Below are positions 35,056 to 43,484 of a DNA stretch of 64,000 bases, in pieces. This DNA is from Mycobacterium sp. (GTDB lineage: Bacteria > Actinomycetota > Actinomycetes > Mycobacteriales > Mycobacteriaceae): assembly GCF_019247635.1 (NCBI RefSeq), contig NZ_JAFBAR010000075.1:1-64000 (forward strand), written 5' to 3'. The position numbers and the translations under genes are program-made. Each line of letters begins with the position of its first letter. Position 1 is the stretch's first letter. The notes under the pieces are model-generated. The model saw only the letters and a program-made list of their open reading frames with translations, was not told the origin of the DNA and ran no database searches.

Positions 35056-36702
35056 TCACCCGCGAATGATCAATTCAGCGGCCCGCTCGCCGATCATCAT
35101 CGAGGCGGCATTCGTATTGCCGCCGACGATGCTCGGCATGATCGATGCATCGGCCACCCGCAGTCCCTCCACACCCCGCACCCGCAGCGCGGGATCGACG
35201 ACCGCGCGTTCGTCGGTACCCATGCGGCACGTCCCGACCGGGTGATATACGCCCGAAGCGTTTCGACGGACAAATTCAGCGAGATCGGCGCCGTTCCGGT
35301 CTGCACCCGGTAACACCTCGTGACCGACCTCCCGTGTGATCGCTGCGTGCGCCAACGTCTCCCGGACGAGCTGCATGCCGGCGACCAGGGTCGCCAGATC
35401 CTGGGGTTCGGCCAGATAGTTGGGATCGATCAGGGGAGCGGTGAACGGATCTGTCCCGGCCAGCCGCAGGGTTCCCCGGCTCTCGGGATAAATCATCGTC
35501 GGCATGAGCGTCAACGACAACGACGAGTCAGCTGGCAGGTGCAGGCCTGGCTGGTCTTGGTTCTCGGGATAACCCATGGGAAGGATAAACATCTGCAAGT
35601 CCGGGACGTCGGTGCCCGTCCGCACTCCGCTATCGACGAAACCTACGGCCTCGAACAGAGTGTGCGCCAGAAACGTTGACCGTGGACGCACGCATTCACG
35701 GACCGCTGCCCCGGCGAAACTCAGCGGTGATGCACTCCGCCCACCGAGTGCTTGATAGGACATCGGCACAAACAAATGATCGTGCAGGTTGTCACCGACC
35801 GGCAGGTCGGCTAAAACCTTGATCCCATGCTCACGCAAGTGGGCCGCAGGGCCGATGCCGGAGAGCATCAGAAGTCGCGGTGAACCGAGCGCCCCTGCGC
35901 TGATGATCACCTCGCGGCTCGCGCGCGCAGGACCTATCGGTCGCCGGTCACGGCCCACGACCAACTCCGCACCCGCGGCACGGCCGTCCTCCACTATCAC
36001 CCGGGTCGCAGTGGCACCGGTGAGCACCTGCAGATTCGGTGGCGCGTCCCACAGATACCCACGGTCGGTGCCCACTCTGCGGCCAGCGCCGGCGCTCTGC
36101 TGTATCGGCGCTACCCCGGCCTGCTGGGCACCGTTATAGTCGTCGTTCATCCCGACTCCGGCGGTCGCCGCCAGCGCGGCCATGTAGCTGTTGGTGACAT
36201 TCGCCAGGCCCGCGGCCCGTTCTACTGCGATCGGGCCATCTCCACCGCGCAGATCGCTGGGACCGTCCTCGAAACTCTCCAGCCGCCGGAAGGACGGCAG
36301 CACCTCGGAGAACCCCCAGCCCTTCGCACCATCGGCCGCCCAATCGTCGTAGTTCTGCCGATTTCCGCGCACAAACGCCATGCCGTTGATCACGCTGCCG
36401 CCGCCGAGTACCCGGCCGTGAGACTGAGGAAGCTTGCGGCCCTCCATATGTCGTTGCGGGACGCTGTACGCGTGCCAGGTGACCAGCCGCTGCAGGGCCG
36501 TGACCGCGTGGATGGCCCCACACATGCCGGGGACTGTGACCAGTGGGCCGCGACGCTGGCGTCCCGACTCAATCAGGGTCACCGCGGCGCCGGTGTCGGC
36601 CAGCCGCCGGGCCACGATCGCCCCTGCGCTCCCAGACCCTACGACGACGTAGTCAGCAGGCTTCGGCCCGGCGGAATCCTTGGCCACCCGTGCTCTGCCC
36701 AT
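35056..36702 (-). CDS. GMC-family FAD-dependent oxidoreductase (alcohol/choline dehydrogenase-like)
   Basis: 548 residues from the ATG at 36702, which has GGAGG 8 bp upstream. An ATG at 36738 lies within the operator-like site and is less likely. The FAD motif is YVVVGSGSAGAIVARRLADT. The GMC signatures are GGGSVINGMAFVRGN and SAGALGSPRLLMLSGIGP. The active-site His is in GVYHPVGTCRMGTDE, and the end GGNTNAASMMIGERAAELI carries the second conserved polar residue. Relatives oxidise primary alcohols, including polyethylene glycol, choline and terpenoid alcohols. Its operator and convergence with the AveC-like gene suggest a shared pathway. Confidence 0.9.
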   Translation of the reverse strand: MGRARVAKDSAGPKPADYVVVGSGSAGAIVARRLADTGAAVTLIESGRQRRGPLVTVPGMCGAIHAVTALQRLVTWHAYSVPQRHMEGRKLPQSHGRVLGGGSVINGMAFVRGNRQNYDDWAADGAKGWGFSEVLPSFRRLESFEDGPSDLRGGDGPIAVERAAGLANVTNSYMAALAATAGVGMNDDYNGAQQAGVAPIQQSAGAGRRVGTDRGYLWDAPPNLQVLTGATATRVIVEDGRAAGAELVVGRDRRPIGPARASREVIISAGALGSPRLLMLSGIGPAAHLREHGIKVLADLPVGDNLHDHLFVPMSYQALGGRSASPLSFAGAAVRECVRPRSTFLAHTLFEAVGFVDSGVRTGTDVPDLQMFILPMGYPENQDQPGLHLPADSSLSLTLMPTMIYPESRGTLRLAGTDPFTAPLIDPNYLAEPQDLATLVAGMQLVRETLAHAAITREVGHEVLPGADRNGADLAEFVRRNASGVYHPVGTCRMGTDERAVVDPALRVRGVEGLRVADASIMPSIVGGNTNAASMMIGERAAELIIRG

Positions 36703-36733
36703 CCCAAGACCTCCGTTGCCACGCCAGATTAAT

Positions 36734-36747
36734 TTCATAATCTGAAG
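36734..36747. promoter_or_regulatory. Candidate MarR operator, copy 2
   Basis: TTCATAATCTGAAG, one base different from the site at 33703-33716, lies 32 bp upstream of the GMC oxidoreductase start. Confidence 0.6.
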
Positions 36748-36900
36748 TATCTGTCGACGTTAACATAGTCGTCCACCGACAGGCACCATCGCGTGATCTC
36801 GCACAGACCATCCCACAATGCGCAGTTCCTTGGGCCTATCCGAACAACGGTGGATCTGAGCTTGATCTGGCGCGCCGAGCGTGAGCTTGGTGGACGGCCG

Positions 36901-37956
36901 TCAACGCCATCGGTAAGCGCCGAACACCGGCGCCGTGACGATGCCCGGGGGCTCTTGCAGCACATAGGGAATCGCGCGCACCCCGGTCATGGCCACCGCG
37001 AGTTGGCCGCCGGACGATCCGGCGAGGTCATCGACCGGGCTGTTGTCGATGGTCAGGTCCAGCCGGATCGGCGGGGCCCCCTCTACACGGATGCGTACCA
37101 GGAACTGTTCGTCGGGAAGGTCGGGCCAGTCGACGACGTCGCGGGTGACCGTCCAGTATTCCTCGGCGACCAGCACCGGTGCACCGCGGTGGTAGGCCGT
37201 CCAGGAAAGTTTCTGGGCGACAACGGTACCGGCGGCCAAGGCGCCGAACGCGACCGGCACATCGTGGTCGGCGGTGGCGGTCTCGATGGTCGGGCGAATC
37301 TCGTCGATCCCCAGGTGCAGCACGTCGGCGGCCGACGCCAGCGCCTGTTCGTACTGGATCGAGACTGCCCGGAACATCGGTGCGTCAACGCTCATGTCGG
37401 CCGGGTCGTTGCCCATGCCCATCAGGTCGACGAGCATGCCCTTTTCCGTGACCGCCGAGCAGTCGACGAATTCCGAAACCGTGATCCGATGCACGCGCTG
37501 CGACAGTCCGGTCAGGGTGGTGGCGAGACGCTCGAACATGAATCCGGGATGTTCACCGGCCGCGTGAAATCGCGCTCCCGATTGCTTGCAGGCATTGGTG
37601 ATTCGTTGCTCAACGTCGCGGCCGTAGGTCGCCAGGTGGCTGTAACTGGTGGTGGTGATCACGGTCTTGCCGCTCGCCAACAGCGCGACGATGTCGCCGG
37701 TGTTGGTGTCCTCGCGGACGGCCTTCGACGCGGCATGCAATACGACGTCGGCGTCGAGCGCCAGGATCGCGGACTTGTCGCCTGTGACCGTGACGCCGGT
37801 CGGCGGTCGGCCCACCAGCGTGCCGGCATCGATCCCCACTTTCGCGGGGCTGTAAGCGAAAACGCCGACCAGCTCGAGGCCCGGGTTGTCGATGACCTCG
37901 CGCAGTTGCGCCGACCCGACGGGGCCGGTCGCCCATTGAATCACCCGGACCGTCAT
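36901..37956 (-). CDS. DapB-like NAD(P)H-dependent amine-dehydrogenase-family protein
   Basis: A 351-residue protein. The N-terminal Rossmann part begins VRVIQWATGPVGSAQLREVI, resembling dihydrodipicolinate reductase and 2,4-diaminopentanoate dehydrogenase. The conserved HAAGEHPGFMFERL and VDLMGMGNDP segments follow. Mycobacteria have many paralogues of unknown substrate, often in lipid or steroid gene clusters. Its ATG overlaps the stop of the mycofactocin-type SDR by 4 bp, so it is the second gene of that leftward operon. Two degraded relatives lie nearby, at 40974 and 46878. Confidence 0.82.
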   Translation of the reverse strand: MTVRVIQWATGPVGSAQLREVIDNPGLELVGVFAYSPAKVGIDAGTLVGRPPTGVTVTGDKSAILALDADVVLHAASKAVREDTNTGDIVALLASGKTVITTTSYSHLATYGRDVEQRITNACKQSGARFHAAGEHPGFMFERLATTLTGLSQRVHRITVSEFVDCSAVTEKGMLVDLMGMGNDPADMSVDAPMFRAVSIQYEQALASAADVLHLGIDEIRPTIETATADHDVPVAFGALAAGTVVAQKLSWTAYHRGAPVLVAEEYWTVTRDVVDWPDLPDEQFLVRIRVEGAPPIRLDLTIDNSPVDDLAGSSGGQLAVAMTGVRAIPYVLQEPPGIVTAPVFGAYRWR

Positions 37957-38822
37957 GCCGGCCCGTCCGGAAACTTCAACAGTGCGCCGGCGTCCACTCG
38001 GATCTGCTGGCCGGTGACGTAACGCGACTCGTCGCTGGCCAGGAAGACGGCGAGATTAGCAATGTCCTCCGGCTCGACGTAGGGGATCGGCATCGCCTGG
38101 AAGTGGGTGAAGGCCGGCTCTACATCGGCACGGGTGGGCTTTTGCCTCTTCATATCGGGGCGGAACACCGCATAGAGCCCGTCGTTGTGCAGCAGATGTG
38201 TATTGCAGTTCGTGGGGTGGATGGCGTTCACCCGAATCATCTTGGGCGCCAAATGCAGTGCCATCTGTTCGACATACCCGACCAGAGTGTTTTTGGCCCA
38301 CGCATACCCGGCCCCGCCCGGACCCATCAGGGGATTCGTCGTGGTCGCCGGCATCATGCCGGCCGTCGATCCGGTCACGATGATCGACCCGCCGTCGCCG
38401 AGGCGGGACAGTGCAACCGCGACGGTGTTCATCACGCCGAGCAGGTCGACGTCGGTGGCGTCGACGAAATCCGAGGGCAGCGGATCGCCCATAGCCATCG
38501 GCAGGATGCCGGCATTGGCGACCACGATGTCCAGACGGGAAAGCTCGGAGATCCCTTCGTCCAACGCCTTCCGCAACTGATCACGCTCGCGCACATCCGC
38601 CTTGACGGCGACGCAGCGCCGACCGAGGTTCTCGACGAGTTTGGACGTCATCTCGAGATCCTCGATAGTGGCGAGCGGATAATTGTTGGACTCGATCTGG
38701 TCGCAGATGTCGATACCGATGATGTCGGCGCCCTCGGTGGCCATCTGAACCGCGTGCGCGCGTCCCTGGCCCCGCGCCGCGCCCGTGATGAATGCGACCT
38801 TGCCACTCAGCCGATTGCTCAT
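37953..38822 (-). CDS. Mycofactocin-coupled SDR-family oxidoreductase
   Basis: 289 residues from the ATG at 38822 (MSNRLSGKVAFITGAARGQG), with CGGAGAAC upstream; an ATG at 38849 is less likely. It has the cofactor loop ARGQGRAHAVQMATEGA, acidic GIDIC after beta-2, the characteristic insertion NYPLATIEDLEMTSKLV, and catalytic GYAWAK (Tyr, Lys). It parallels the SDR at 28756 and is presumably also NAD-retaining and reoxidised through mycofactocin. It is the first gene of a leftward pair, with palindrome 38852-38868 only 30 bp upstream. Confidence 0.88.
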   Translation of the reverse strand: MSNRLSGKVAFITGAARGQGRAHAVQMATEGADIIGIDICDQIESNNYPLATIEDLEMTSKLVENLGRRCVAVKADVRERDQLRKALDEGISELSRLDIVVANAGILPMAMGDPLPSDFVDATDVDLLGVMNTVAVALSRLGDGGSIIVTGSTAGMMPATTTNPLMGPGGAGYAWAKNTLVGYVEQMALHLAPKMIRVNAIHPTNCNTHLLHNDGLYAVFRPDMKRQKPTRADVEPAFTHFQAMPIPYVEPEDIANLAVFLASDESRYVTGQQIRVDAGALLKFPDGPA

Positions 38823-38851
38823 GTTCTCCGTCGGATCGTTTTCACACAATC

Positions 38852-38868
38852 TAAACCTCTAGAGGTAT
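38852..38868. promoter_or_regulatory. GntR operator candidate, copy 1 (palindrome ACCTCTAGAGGT)
   Basis: TAAACCTCTAGAGGTAT with a perfect 12-bp palindromic core at 38855-38866. It lies between the leftward SDR and the rightward GntR gene and is identical over 17 bp to the site at 39675-39691. Confidence 0.75.
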
Positions 38869-38925
38869 CATTTGTAAGCCGTACGTCGGTGTCGTCGCCG
38901 GCGGCCGGGTGGCAGAGGGGGTGGC

Positions 38926-39651
38926 GTGGCTAAGCCCAAACAAATCGCCGACGAGCTGCGCGCGCTGATCATCACCGGAGGTCTCGACGAGGGCGACCTG
39001 TTGGGCACCGAGGCCGAACTGATCGAACGATTCGACGTTTCGCGTCCGTCGTTGCGCGAAGCCCTGCGGATGCTCGAGGCCGAAGGCCTGATCTCGGTCG
39101 TTCGCGGCGCGTTGGGCGGGGTCATGGTCCACCGTCCCGACCAGCGGATGACCGCGCGCGCGGCCGCCCTGGTGTTGCAATCGCGGAGCGTCGCGCTGGC
39201 CGACGTCTTCGAAGCCAGCGCGGTGATTGAGCCGGCGGCGGCGCGGATGATTGCCACCTCGCGTCACCGCCAGCGGGCGGTAGCGCAGTTGCGCGACGTG
39301 ATCGTCGAGCAAAAGCGCACGGTGCATGACCCGCTGGCGTGCACCAACGCCATGGTCAAATTCCACAGCGACATTGTCCACCTGGCCGGCAACCAGACGC
39401 TGATCATTATCAGCGAAATGCTCAACGAGGTCATCACGCGGGCAGTCGCGGACGTACGAATACGTATGGGGCAAGAACCGCAGGCCGCGTGGCGTCGCAA
39501 CATTCGCGCCAACGAGATGCTTACCGATCTGATCGAAGCCGGCGATGGGGAAGGAGCGCAGGCCCATTGGAATGCGCACATGGGACGGCTGCGCCGGACC
39601 CTGCTCGGTAAGCGCGCCGGCGCCCTGATCGAGCTCAATCACCACCGTTAG
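38926..39651 (+). CDS. FadR-subfamily GntR regulator (FCD domain)
   Basis: 241 residues from GTG 38926. The winged helix at ~5-72 holds LIERFDVSRPSLREALRML and the wing VVRGALGGVMVH. The FCD domain follows, with likely metal ligands in FHSDIVHLAGN and the late HWNAHMGRLRR. It is framed by two identical palindromes, so autoregulation plus control of both flanking operons is likely. The operons encode dehydrogenases and a P450, so the ligand may be an acyl-CoA or carboxylic acid (inference). Confidence 0.9.
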   Translation: MAKPKQIADELRALIITGGLDEGDLLGTEAELIERFDVSRPSLREALRMLEAEGLISVVRGALGGVMVHRPDQRMTARAAALVLQSRSVALADVFEASAVIEPAAARMIATSRHRQRAVAQLRDVIVEQKRTVHDPLACTNAMVKFHSDIVHLAGNQTLIIISEMLNEVITRAVADVRIRMGQEPQAAWRRNIRANEMLTDLIEAGDGEGAQAHWNAHMGRLRRTLLGKRAGALIELNHHR

Positions 39652-39674
39652 GCGCTGCCAGCGTCCGCGCATCA

Positions 39675-39691
39675 TAAACCTCTAGAGGTAT
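39675..39691. promoter_or_regulatory. GntR operator candidate, copy 2
   Basis: TAAACCTCTAGAGGTAT, core 39678-39689, lies 78 bp before the P450 start and 24 bp after the GntR stop. Confidence 0.75.
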
Positions 39692-39768
39692 GTGTGGACG
39701 TTTCCTTTGGTGGTGGGGTAGGTTGAGCCGAAGGCGCGAGGCGCCGCAGCCTTTCCAGAGGAAAGCGA

Positions 39769-40977
39769 TTGAGCACCAACACTAAAAGAGCCAACGCGCC
39801 CATCTCGAGGTTCGACTTTGTCAACGGTGCCGGCGGCTCGTCGCTTTCCGCCGCCGACCCGCACCCAACGAACCATGCGTTGGCCCAGCAGGTCGTGGTG
39901 GGCCTGGGCGGGAGCGTCATGGTCGCCTCGCGGGAACTGACCACCGAAACGCTCGGCAAGCCGGAGGTGTTCTCCTCAGCCGACCTGGTCGAGCAGGGCA
40001 ACACCCGGCCCCTGATCCCGCTCGGCGTCGACCCACCCGATCACGGACGCTACCGACGATTGCTTGATCCGCTATTCGCGCCGCGCCGGATGGAGGCCCA
40101 GGAAGCCGACATAGCCGAGCGGGCCAATCACTTCATCGACGCCTTCATCGACCGTGGATCATGCGATTTTACAACGGAATTCGCCGAGCTGTTTCCGTCC
40201 GCGGTGTTCCTGGGGCTGATGGGCCTGCCCTGGGAGGAACTTGAGACGTTGGTTCGGATGCGTGACGGACTGTTGCATCCGGGAACGTCGGAGTCGACCG
40301 CCGAACAGCGCACCGGAATTCAGCGCGAGACCGCGCAACACGTCTACGCCTATTTTGATCGGCTTCTCGACGACCGGCAGGCCAACCCGCGCGATGACGT
40401 CCTGTCGGCCATTGTCGGACCCGACGAGGATCGCGTGCCTGAGGGTGCGATGTCTCGTGACGAGGCACTCGGCACCTGTTTCGTGCTGTTGACGGCCGGG
40501 CTGGACACCGTCACCGACTCGCTGACCTGCTTTTGGGCCTACCTCGCCCAAAACCCGGACCGCCGCCGCGAAATCGTCGCCGACCCGGCGGTGATTCCGC
40601 ACGCGGTCGAGGAGTTGCTGCGGTGGGAGACTCCGGTGCCGATGGTCGTCCGGTGGGCCCGAGAGCAGACCCGTCTGGGCGGCGAGGTCGTGGCCGCAGG
40701 GCATCATGTGCTGGTCAACCTCAGCGCGGCCAATCTGGATCCCGCCGAATTCGCCGAACCGCTCACGGTCCGGTTCGATCGCGCCGGCAACCGCCACCTG
40801 GCGTTCGGCGGCGGCGCACACCGCTGCCTGGGATCGCACCTGGCACGCCGCGAGCTGCGGATCGCGCTACACGAATGGCACCGGCGTATACCGGAATACA
40901 CCTTGGCTCCCGGCTACCAGGTGCGCTACCGGCCGCCACTTCGGTGCGTCCCCGATCTGCAGCTGTCGTGGTCATGA
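39769..40977 (+). CDS. Cytochrome P450
   Basis: 402 residues from a TTG start preceded by CCAGAGGAAAG. The I-helix segment is AGLDTVTD (243-250); the usual acid-Thr pair is present as Asp247-Thr248. ExxR lies in EELLRW (281-286), and the heme loop is FGGGAHRCLG (346-355) with Cys353. All core motifs are intact. It heads a rightward operon under the second palindrome. Substrate and family number cannot be fixed by eye. Redox partners are not encoded nearby. Confidence 0.9.
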   Translation: MSTNTKRANAPISRFDFVNGAGGSSLSAADPHPTNHALAQQVVVGLGGSVMVASRELTTETLGKPEVFSSADLVEQGNTRPLIPLGVDPPDHGRYRRLLDPLFAPRRMEAQEADIAERANHFIDAFIDRGSCDFTTEFAELFPSAVFLGLMGLPWEELETLVRMRDGLLHPGTSESTAEQRTGIQRETAQHVYAYFDRLLDDRQANPRDDVLSAIVGPDEDRVPEGAMSRDEALGTCFVLLTAGLDTVTDSLTCFWAYLAQNPDRRREIVADPAVIPHAVEELLRWETPVPMVVRWAREQTRLGGEVVAAGHHVLVNLSAANLDPAEFAEPLTVRFDRAGNRHLAFGGGAHRCLGSHLARRELRIALHEWHRRIPEYTLAPGYQVRYRPPLRCVPDLQLSWS

Positions 40978-41369
40978 TGGCCCGGGTCGCGCAGTGGGCC
41001 ACCGGCACCACCGGGCGGCTCGCTTTGCGAGCCATAATCGACACGCCCGCCCTGGAACTTGTCGGCGTGCGAGTCTACGACCCAGACAAGGTCACCATTG
41101 TCGTCCAACATGTGACCTGGCTCGACGACGAGGTCGCCCCCGAGTGGTCCACCCGCGAAGGCTATGAGATCGAATTCGACGGCGCCCTAACGCTGCGATG
41201 CAACCTCGTGCTGGGTACCGCCGGCGGGGATCGCACCGGGATGGGCTGCTTGGCAGCGGCCATGCATGCGGTGCACGCCATCGAATTCGTCATGGCGGCG
41301 GCGCCCGGTGTCGTGGATCTGGCCAAGACCGCTTCGATTACCGGGGGACACGTATGGCCGCACAGGTGA
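40974..41369 (+). pseudogene. Shrunken DapB-like dehydrogenase gene with large in-frame deletion
   Basis: The reading frame (131 codons) starts ATGATG in an overlap with the P450 stop. Its first 40 residues are a perfect family start (MARVAQWATGTTGRLALRAI, VGVRVYDPDKV). It then jumps directly to the C-terminal part, which ends MGCLAAAMHAVHAIEFVMAA before GVVDLAKTASITGGH. Full-length relatives are about 350 residues, so some 200, including most of the catalytic domain, are gone without frameshift. It overlaps the next gene by 16 bp. It may be translated but is unlikely to be an active dehydrogenase. Confidence 0.7.
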
Positions 41370-42466
41370 CTCCGGCGCGGGTCGGGCTGCTCATCGACTA
41401 CGTCAATGACGAAGGCGCCTTTGATGACACGATTCTGCCGTCGCTGCAGCTGGTCGCCGACGAGTATCTGCAGCGCGGCATCCTCGAGCGGCCGGTCGAA
41501 TTTGTCGTGCGAGCGGTGCGGGGCCTGCCCAATGGGTCCTTTCGTGCGGTTCGTGATGCGTTCCACGAGCTGTTGGCCGAAGACGTCCTCGTGATCTTCG
41601 GTCCGTGGGTTTCCGAGAACGGCGTCGCGCTGCGACCGTATGTCGAGAAGGCCGCCGAGGTGCCGACCATCACGATGGGTGCCTCGGAAAGCATGTTGGG
41701 GGAGTGGGTGTTTGGGCTACCCGCCGGTTCGATGGAGGAAGAGCCCATTATCATGGCCACGGTGGCGACCCTGGACGGTTGCCGCACCACCGGTATTGCC
41801 TTCGAGGATTCCCTGATCGGTCGCGAGTACCTGAGGACCGCGCGGTTCGCCTGCGAGCAGGTCGGGTTGACGATCAACGCCGAAGTGGCGATACCTCAGG
41901 TGGAGGCCGACAAGCGCAGCGCGATGGCCACCCTGGCGGCCGACAAACCCGACGCCCTGATGCACGTCGGATTCGGTCTGGGTCTGATCGGAATGAACGA
42001 GGCGCTCGAGGCGATCGGCTGGATGCCCCGCCGCTACACCACCACGGCCTTCGAATTCGCCGCCACCTCGGACTGGTGGTGCCACCAGCTCGCCGGCTGG
42101 ATCGGCCTGGACCAGTACGACGAACGCAACGTCGTCGCACAGGAGTTCTTGGATCGATTCGAAGCACGGTACGGCCGGCGACCCGCGTACTTCTTCCCGG
42201 TCTATTGCTACGACGTCGGCCGGCTGATGATGACCGCGCTGGCCACCGCACGCCCGCTGAGCGGCCCCGCGGTCAAAGAGGCGCTGGAGCGCATCAAAAT
42301 GCTTCCGGCCGCCAGCGGAGCACCGGGGACGCGATTGCGCTTCGGCAAGTTCATCCGGCACGGATGGGTGGGCAGCGAGTTCCTGGTGGCCCGCCGCGTG
42401 CTGGTCGACGGCAGCAGATCGGTTCTGCACGCCACGATCGAAGGTCTCGTCGAGGCGACGCTGTGA
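41354..42466 (+). CDS. ABC-type substrate-binding-like protein without signal peptide (PBP1 fold)
   Basis: 370 residues from the ATG at 41354 (MAAQVTPARVGLLIDYVNDE). The fold is the branched-chain amino-acid receptor type: ILPSLQLVADEYLQRG, VLVIFGPWVSENGVALRPYV, TITMGASESMLGEWVFGLPA, then a second lobe with FFPVYCYDVGRLMMTAL. There is no N-terminal hydrophobic signal or lipobox, and no ABC permease or ATPase gene is near. It therefore probably works in the cytosol as a ligand sensor or carrier, unlike true receptors. Fourth in the palindrome-controlled cluster. Its ligand is unknown. Confidence 0.8.
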   Translation: MAAQVTPARVGLLIDYVNDEGAFDDTILPSLQLVADEYLQRGILERPVEFVVRAVRGLPNGSFRAVRDAFHELLAEDVLVIFGPWVSENGVALRPYVEKAAEVPTITMGASESMLGEWVFGLPAGSMEEEPIIMATVATLDGCRTTGIAFEDSLIGREYLRTARFACEQVGLTINAEVAIPQVEADKRSAMATLAADKPDALMHVGFGLGLIGMNEALEAIGWMPRRYTTTAFEFAATSDWWCHQLAGWIGLDQYDERNVVAQEFLDRFEARYGRRPAYFFPVYCYDVGRLMMTALATARPLSGPAVKEALERIKMLPAASGAPGTRLRFGKFIRHGWVGSEFLVARRVLVDGSRSVLHATIEGLVEATL

Positions 42467-42479
42467 CAGGAGTTCGATT

Positions 42480-43262
42480 GTGGCGCAACAGCATCCCGGC
42501 GAAATGTTTGATCTGACGGGCCGCGTCGCGGTCGTCACCGGCTCCACCCGCGGGATCGGCCGGGCCATCCTGGCCGGGTTGGCCCGGGCAGGCGCTGCGG
42601 TGGTGGTGTCTGGCCGAAAGCAGGACCGCTGCGACGAAGTCGCGGCGCTGATCAGGGCGTCCGGAGGCAAGGCAATTGGAATCGCGTGTCACGTCGGCGA
42701 TTGGAAGGCCACACCCGGTTTCGTCGGCGCTGTACTTGAGCACTACGGACGCATCGACGTGCTGTTCAACAATGCCGGGATCAATCCCGCCGTAGAGGAC
42801 GTCAACTGCGTGTCGGTGGAGTTGTGGCGGAAGGTATTTAACGTCAACGTGGAGGGCGCGCTGCGGATTAGCCAATGCGTTGCGCCAGTAATGCGCGAGG
42901 GCGGCGGCGGCAGTATCGTCAATGTCGGATCGATGGAGGGTTACTCCCCGTCCCATCCGCGCTCGGTGGTTTACGGCGCGTCCAAAGCGGCGCTGCGCAA
43001 CCTCACTGTCTCGATGGCAAACACGTGGTCGGCGTGGGGTGTGCGGGTCAACCTGCTGTGTCCCGGCCCATTCGCGACGGAGATGCTCCTCGAGGCCGAA
43101 CGGGCTTACCCGGGCTCGCTGGATATGCTGGCCAACATGAACCCGCAGCATCGCGTCGCGGAACTTGGCGAAATCGTCGGCCCCGCACTCTATTTGGCCA
43201 GCGACGCCTCGTCCTTTGTGACCGGAGATGACATCGCCGTCAGCGGGGGCATGCGCAAGTAG
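42480..43262 (+). CDS. SDR-family oxidoreductase
   Basis: 260 residues from GTG 42480, with ACAGGAGTTCG upstream. It is a classical SDR: TGSTRGIGRAILAGLARAGA, Arg after beta-2 (VVVSGRKQDR, suggesting NADP), NNAGINPAVEDV, Ser in VGSMEGYS and YGASKAA. The end YLASDASSFVTGDDIAVSGG is standard. It is the last gene of the P450 operon, 13 bp after the binding-protein gene. Substrate unknown. Confidence 0.88.
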   Translation: MAQQHPGEMFDLTGRVAVVTGSTRGIGRAILAGLARAGAAVVVSGRKQDRCDEVAALIRASGGKAIGIACHVGDWKATPGFVGAVLEHYGRIDVLFNNAGINPAVEDVNCVSVELWRKVFNVNVEGALRISQCVAPVMREGGGGSIVNVGSMEGYSPSHPRSVVYGASKAALRNLTVSMANTWSAWGVRVNLLCPGPFATEMLLEAERAYPGSLDMLANMNPQHRVAELGEIVGPALYLASDASSFVTGDDIAVSGGMRK

Positions 43263-43392
43263 CCGGAGCCGTTGGTGCGCACCGCCGCGGGCAGCGTCTA
43301 TCAAGACGTTCGTGGTGCGCTCGCAGTTTCGAGGTGGATCATCAGACGCGTGAGCACGGTGTGCCTTGCATCCTGCAGAGTATTTTCATTTT

Positions 43393-43410
43393 GTAGAATG
43401 TCTGCAATAC
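43393..43410. promoter_or_regulatory. 18-bp mce-island operator, copy 1
   Basis: GTAGAATGTCTGCAATAC, identical to the copy at 49822-49839. It lies upstream of the FadD stump and Mce-associated genes, 298 bp before the ATG at 43708. The centre resembles GCAGA-N3-TCTGC, an inverted repeat. Confidence 0.7.
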
Positions 43411-43484
43411 TGTTGACTTTGAGGGTGGGGTGTGCAGGGTCCGTGCAGATCCTTGCCGCATCGATGAATCGGGGACGCGCTGGC

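Noticed and set aside
36793..38022. 409-codon frame on + strand opposite the DapB-like gene
   Set aside because: The minus strand carries a complete DapB-like protein with coupled SDR; this frame has shadow composition.
38823..38849. Earlier ATG for the SDR at 37953
   Set aside because: The ATG at 38822 has a better ribosome binding site and the family N-terminus; the earlier one crowds the palindrome.
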